Assembly: GCA_018389105.1 (NCBI GenBank)
Contig: JACATO010001015.1
Coordinates: 186,001 to 250,000, forward strand
Reading direction: 5' to 3'
Source: Nautilus pompilius
Lineage: Eukaryota; Mollusca; Cephalopoda; Nautilida; Nautilidae
DNA: 64,000 nt
Below the pieces are notes generated by a model, which had not been told where the DNA came from, did not search any database, and was given only the letters and a program-made list of their open reading frames with translations. A program made the position numbers and the translations under genes. Below, one piece after another: positions 61,301 through 64,000 of this stretch. How positions within the stretch are numbered: position 1 is the stretch's first letter; every line of letters begins with the position of its first letter.

Positions 61301-64000
61301 AATTTGCTACATACAAGCAAGATTCATTAGAGGATAAAATGTAGTAATTTGTTAAAATAAAGTTTTTTCCTATGTGTACATGTGCTATTTTACAAGCTTT
61401 TAAATCCTCATGAATTTTTTTACATGACTTTGTGGATTGGTTAAAATACTTATAAAATCACATTTTCTTAAGTGTTATTTTTGTAGGCTGAAAATCCACT
61501 TTTATAGATGACAATTTAATGTATCCTGTCTATGAATAAGCCTTAGGAAATTAATTTTCTTGCACTTAATTTGCTAGTAGCCAATTAACCACAGTATCCC
61601 TGAAATTTGTATCTAATTAGATTGGGTAATAATTAGTGCAATATTAGGTGAGAATAGATAATATTCTTAATGAATAAATAGAGTAGAAGTTCTTCCACCC
61701 AACCCCACTACAAGAAGACATTCGGAAGAAAAACTGTTAGATAAATTCTACTTAAATGAAGTGCTTAAGAATACTCTTTACTTAGTTACAATCAGCTAAA
61801 TCTACTAAAACTTTGAAGCAGTCACTTTGAATGAAAATTTAAAAAATAATTAGAAGCAAAACTCATGTATGCACAAAATTGATAATTGTACCAAAGTGTG
61901 TGCATTTTCTGCCTAGCCAAGAAAAATATATTTACATAGTTGTGGCCTAGAGTAGAGAGGGAGTAGTGACATTGTTAAATTGTTTAAAATTTTTAAAAAC
62001 TTATTCAGTATTTGATTTTTTTTTTTTAAATTTGGTCATGTTTGACAAGTTTCAAAGTACTTTTATTTCTTGTAATAAAAACACTAAAGAAATCCGAATG
62101 TAATGAAAATTTTCTTAGCACTTGAAATGCAGTGCAGGACTCTTATTTGGTATCAGCAATTAGTCAGGGGCCAGTTTTTTTTTATTATTCATTGTCTGAA
62201 ATCTAAACCTATCAATTGGTAAAATCTCTTTAAAATTTAAAGTCTCTGTAGACTTCAGAATGTTTTGAATAGTTACATCTGCCTCATTTATGAAAAAAAT
62301 TCTGGTAATTATACATTTCTGCCAGCTGTAAGCAACTGTGACATTCTTTTGATGTGATGCTGCATGTTGGAATGATGCTTATACTATTACATATTTAGCA
62401 GAAAGTGGGATAATGTTTTGCTACTTTGAGGGTTTCAGTTGGTGACACGTTTGATGGCCTATTTTTATATTTCCATTTTATCTTAAATATTTAATACTGT
62501 AAAACGATTAGTTTTATTTTCTTTGCAAATGAAAGTAGAATAAATTGAGGAATTTTGCTTGCTCTTTATAAATAAATTTTCATATTTAAAATATAAACTA
62601 TCAGACACTTTTAATGGATTTTGAAATTATTTACTCTTTTTAAAATTTTTTTTAGAAAAATTTTAAAAAAATTTATTACTGATTTTGAGTTTGTGGTTTT
62701 TATTCAATAGGTTTCCTAGTTTTCCTTATCACCACACTATTGATGTATTCATCATCAGCAACAGGTATTCACTGTGAATCAGTTTTTTTTAATTTGTATA
62801 TATTTTTGTCATAAAGCTTGCTTTATTTATTGGCTCATCTTAAATTTATTTGTATACACATGCTCTCAACTTTTAAAACTGTTTTGTAGATAATTAAATT
62901 ATTTCATGTTTTATACATTTATTTTTCTATCTATTACAGCCTGACACTCCCTGACAGACTTCTAAAGAACCTTAAAAACAATTGACAAAAATATTAATGT
63001 TGCTATAGATAAATGTTCAAATAAACAGTTAACAAACTTAAAAAAATTTTTTTTAATTAATCATGAAAATTTTACTTCATCTGAAAAGTTTTAAAATGTA
63101 TTAAAATATTTGAATTCAAGAAAAATGCTCCAAATCAAATTTCAGCAAGCAAAAACACTGGCAGCATATAAATCTAGCTTGCTACTGACATAAAGTAAGC
63201 CCTTCGTGCTCATGATAGATGTATACATCCTGGCATTTATCTATAGATATTGAATTGTTGCTGGATCTTGTGAGCGGAGAAACATGGCTAAAAATAGTAG
63301 TGGCATACTGCTAAATAGCGACATCAGAATTGCTGTTCATAGTCAACAATTTCATTCAGAATATGCTAGTCTATCCATGTTTTATAAATGGAGAATGTAT
63401 ATGCTTTGCTAAACTTTTTGACTGTCACATGATAGTAAAATGATTTTAAAAAGCACAGTTTTAAAACTATGTAGAAATGTCTTTCTGGTGTGTTAAATCA
63501 ATTTTTCAGTAGATTTTCGTCAATATTCGTTTTCTTTTTTTACTTATTTTTAAACTACATTTTATAAAAAAAAAACATTGCATAATCATAAAATTTCAAA
63601 TAAAATTGAAATAAACTCAATGCTAAAATCTTGAGCATCACATTTTTCTTTGAAATATTGATGAAAATAGGCAACTTATGTTTTAATATTTGGACTTAAT
63701 GTGCTTATTGTGCAGTTGAGAGTAGAGTATTTCCTTTTCTGTTCGCACGCACGCATGCACGCAACAGGTCTTCAGAGAAATCTATTACTGGCAGTTCTTT
63801 TGTAAGAAGATTAAACTTACAACTATTTTGAGTTTTCATAACCACCTGAACACTGGGTGTTATCTGATCTGATAATATTACTATTATTTTATTAGATATG
63901 CATTTTTTAAAACTTTGGATGTTATTTGGAAGGTGAAAATGATTTTCCAATTTCATAAATAAAGGAATTGTTTAATCAGCATAATAAATTGTATTTCAAG
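58305..64000 (+). other. intron 3 of the PEA3-type gene, continuing past the window edge
   Basis: AT-rich, CpG-poor DNA without a recognisable exon, RNA gene or transposon. One possible microexon with intact splice signals is noted separately (59036-59054). A short CpG-bearing GCAC repeat near 63744-63762 is the only local compositional oddity. Confidence 0.65.
59036..59054 (+). CDS. possible 19-nt microexon of the PEA3-type gene (weak)
   Basis: The stretch CTTATGACATCCAGAAACG lies between TACTGCAG and GTAAGC. Entered in phase 1 from the 48-nt exon it would give Ala then YDIQK and leave in phase 2. The first residue (Ala) agrees with the family's WLAEA, but the rest does not resemble the known next exon and the upstream pyrimidine tract is poor. 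It is probably a chance match. Confidence 0.12.

Overview
This is a eukaryotic (metazoan) window with no bacterial-style gene organisation. It covers the 5' part of one recognisable gene on the + strand, an ETS transcription factor of the PEA3 subfamily (ETV1/ETV4/ETV5 type), plus about 34 kb of upstream intergenic DNA. Large introns, mariner and Tc1-like DNA transposons, a tRNA-derived SINE, abundant AAT/ATT microsatellites and mosaic CpG content point to an invertebrate. A mollusc, possibly a cephalopod, is my best guess, but a chelicerate or another lophotrochozoan is not excluded, and no marker here fixes the species.

Layout. 1-33.7 kb: intergenic DNA with normal CpG density and no recognisable protein-coding gene. 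It holds long microsatellites (ATT/AAT, CA, GA), two complex minisatellites (one built of perfect cAMP-response palindromes at 24.4-24.55 kb, one CA/GA-rich at 21.5-22.1 kb), a Tc1-like transposase relic (18.5-19.2 kb), a SINE (19.64-20.03 kb) and several GC-rich islands that could be enhancers of the downstream gene. 33.7-34.95 kb: a CpG island with CCAAT boxes and an E-box, taken as the promoter and first-exon region. 34.8-64 kb: the gene body. Two candidate short first coding exons (34819-34833 or 34910-34945) both fit, in phase 0, onto a confident exon at 36637-36739. That exon joins in phase 1 to a 48-nt exon at 47126-47173 coding the conserved acidic transactivation segment of the PEA3 family. 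The remaining exons, including the ETS DNA-binding domain, lie beyond the right edge.

The introns differ sharply from the upstream DNA. From about 35.7-36.0 kb onward the sequence is AT-rich, almost empty of CpG and lacks long microsatellites. The exceptions are inserted mariner elements, which still carry CpG. This is the footprint expected of germline gene-body methylation in invertebrates, although an assembly misjoin is a formal alternative. Intron 2 carries a cluster of DNA transposons at 41.6-46.5 kb (a mariner-type relic, two 72/73-bp MITEs, a 1.28-kb mariner and a Tc1-like relic), and intron 3 carries a second 1.28-kb mariner on the minus strand. All transposases seen are broken.
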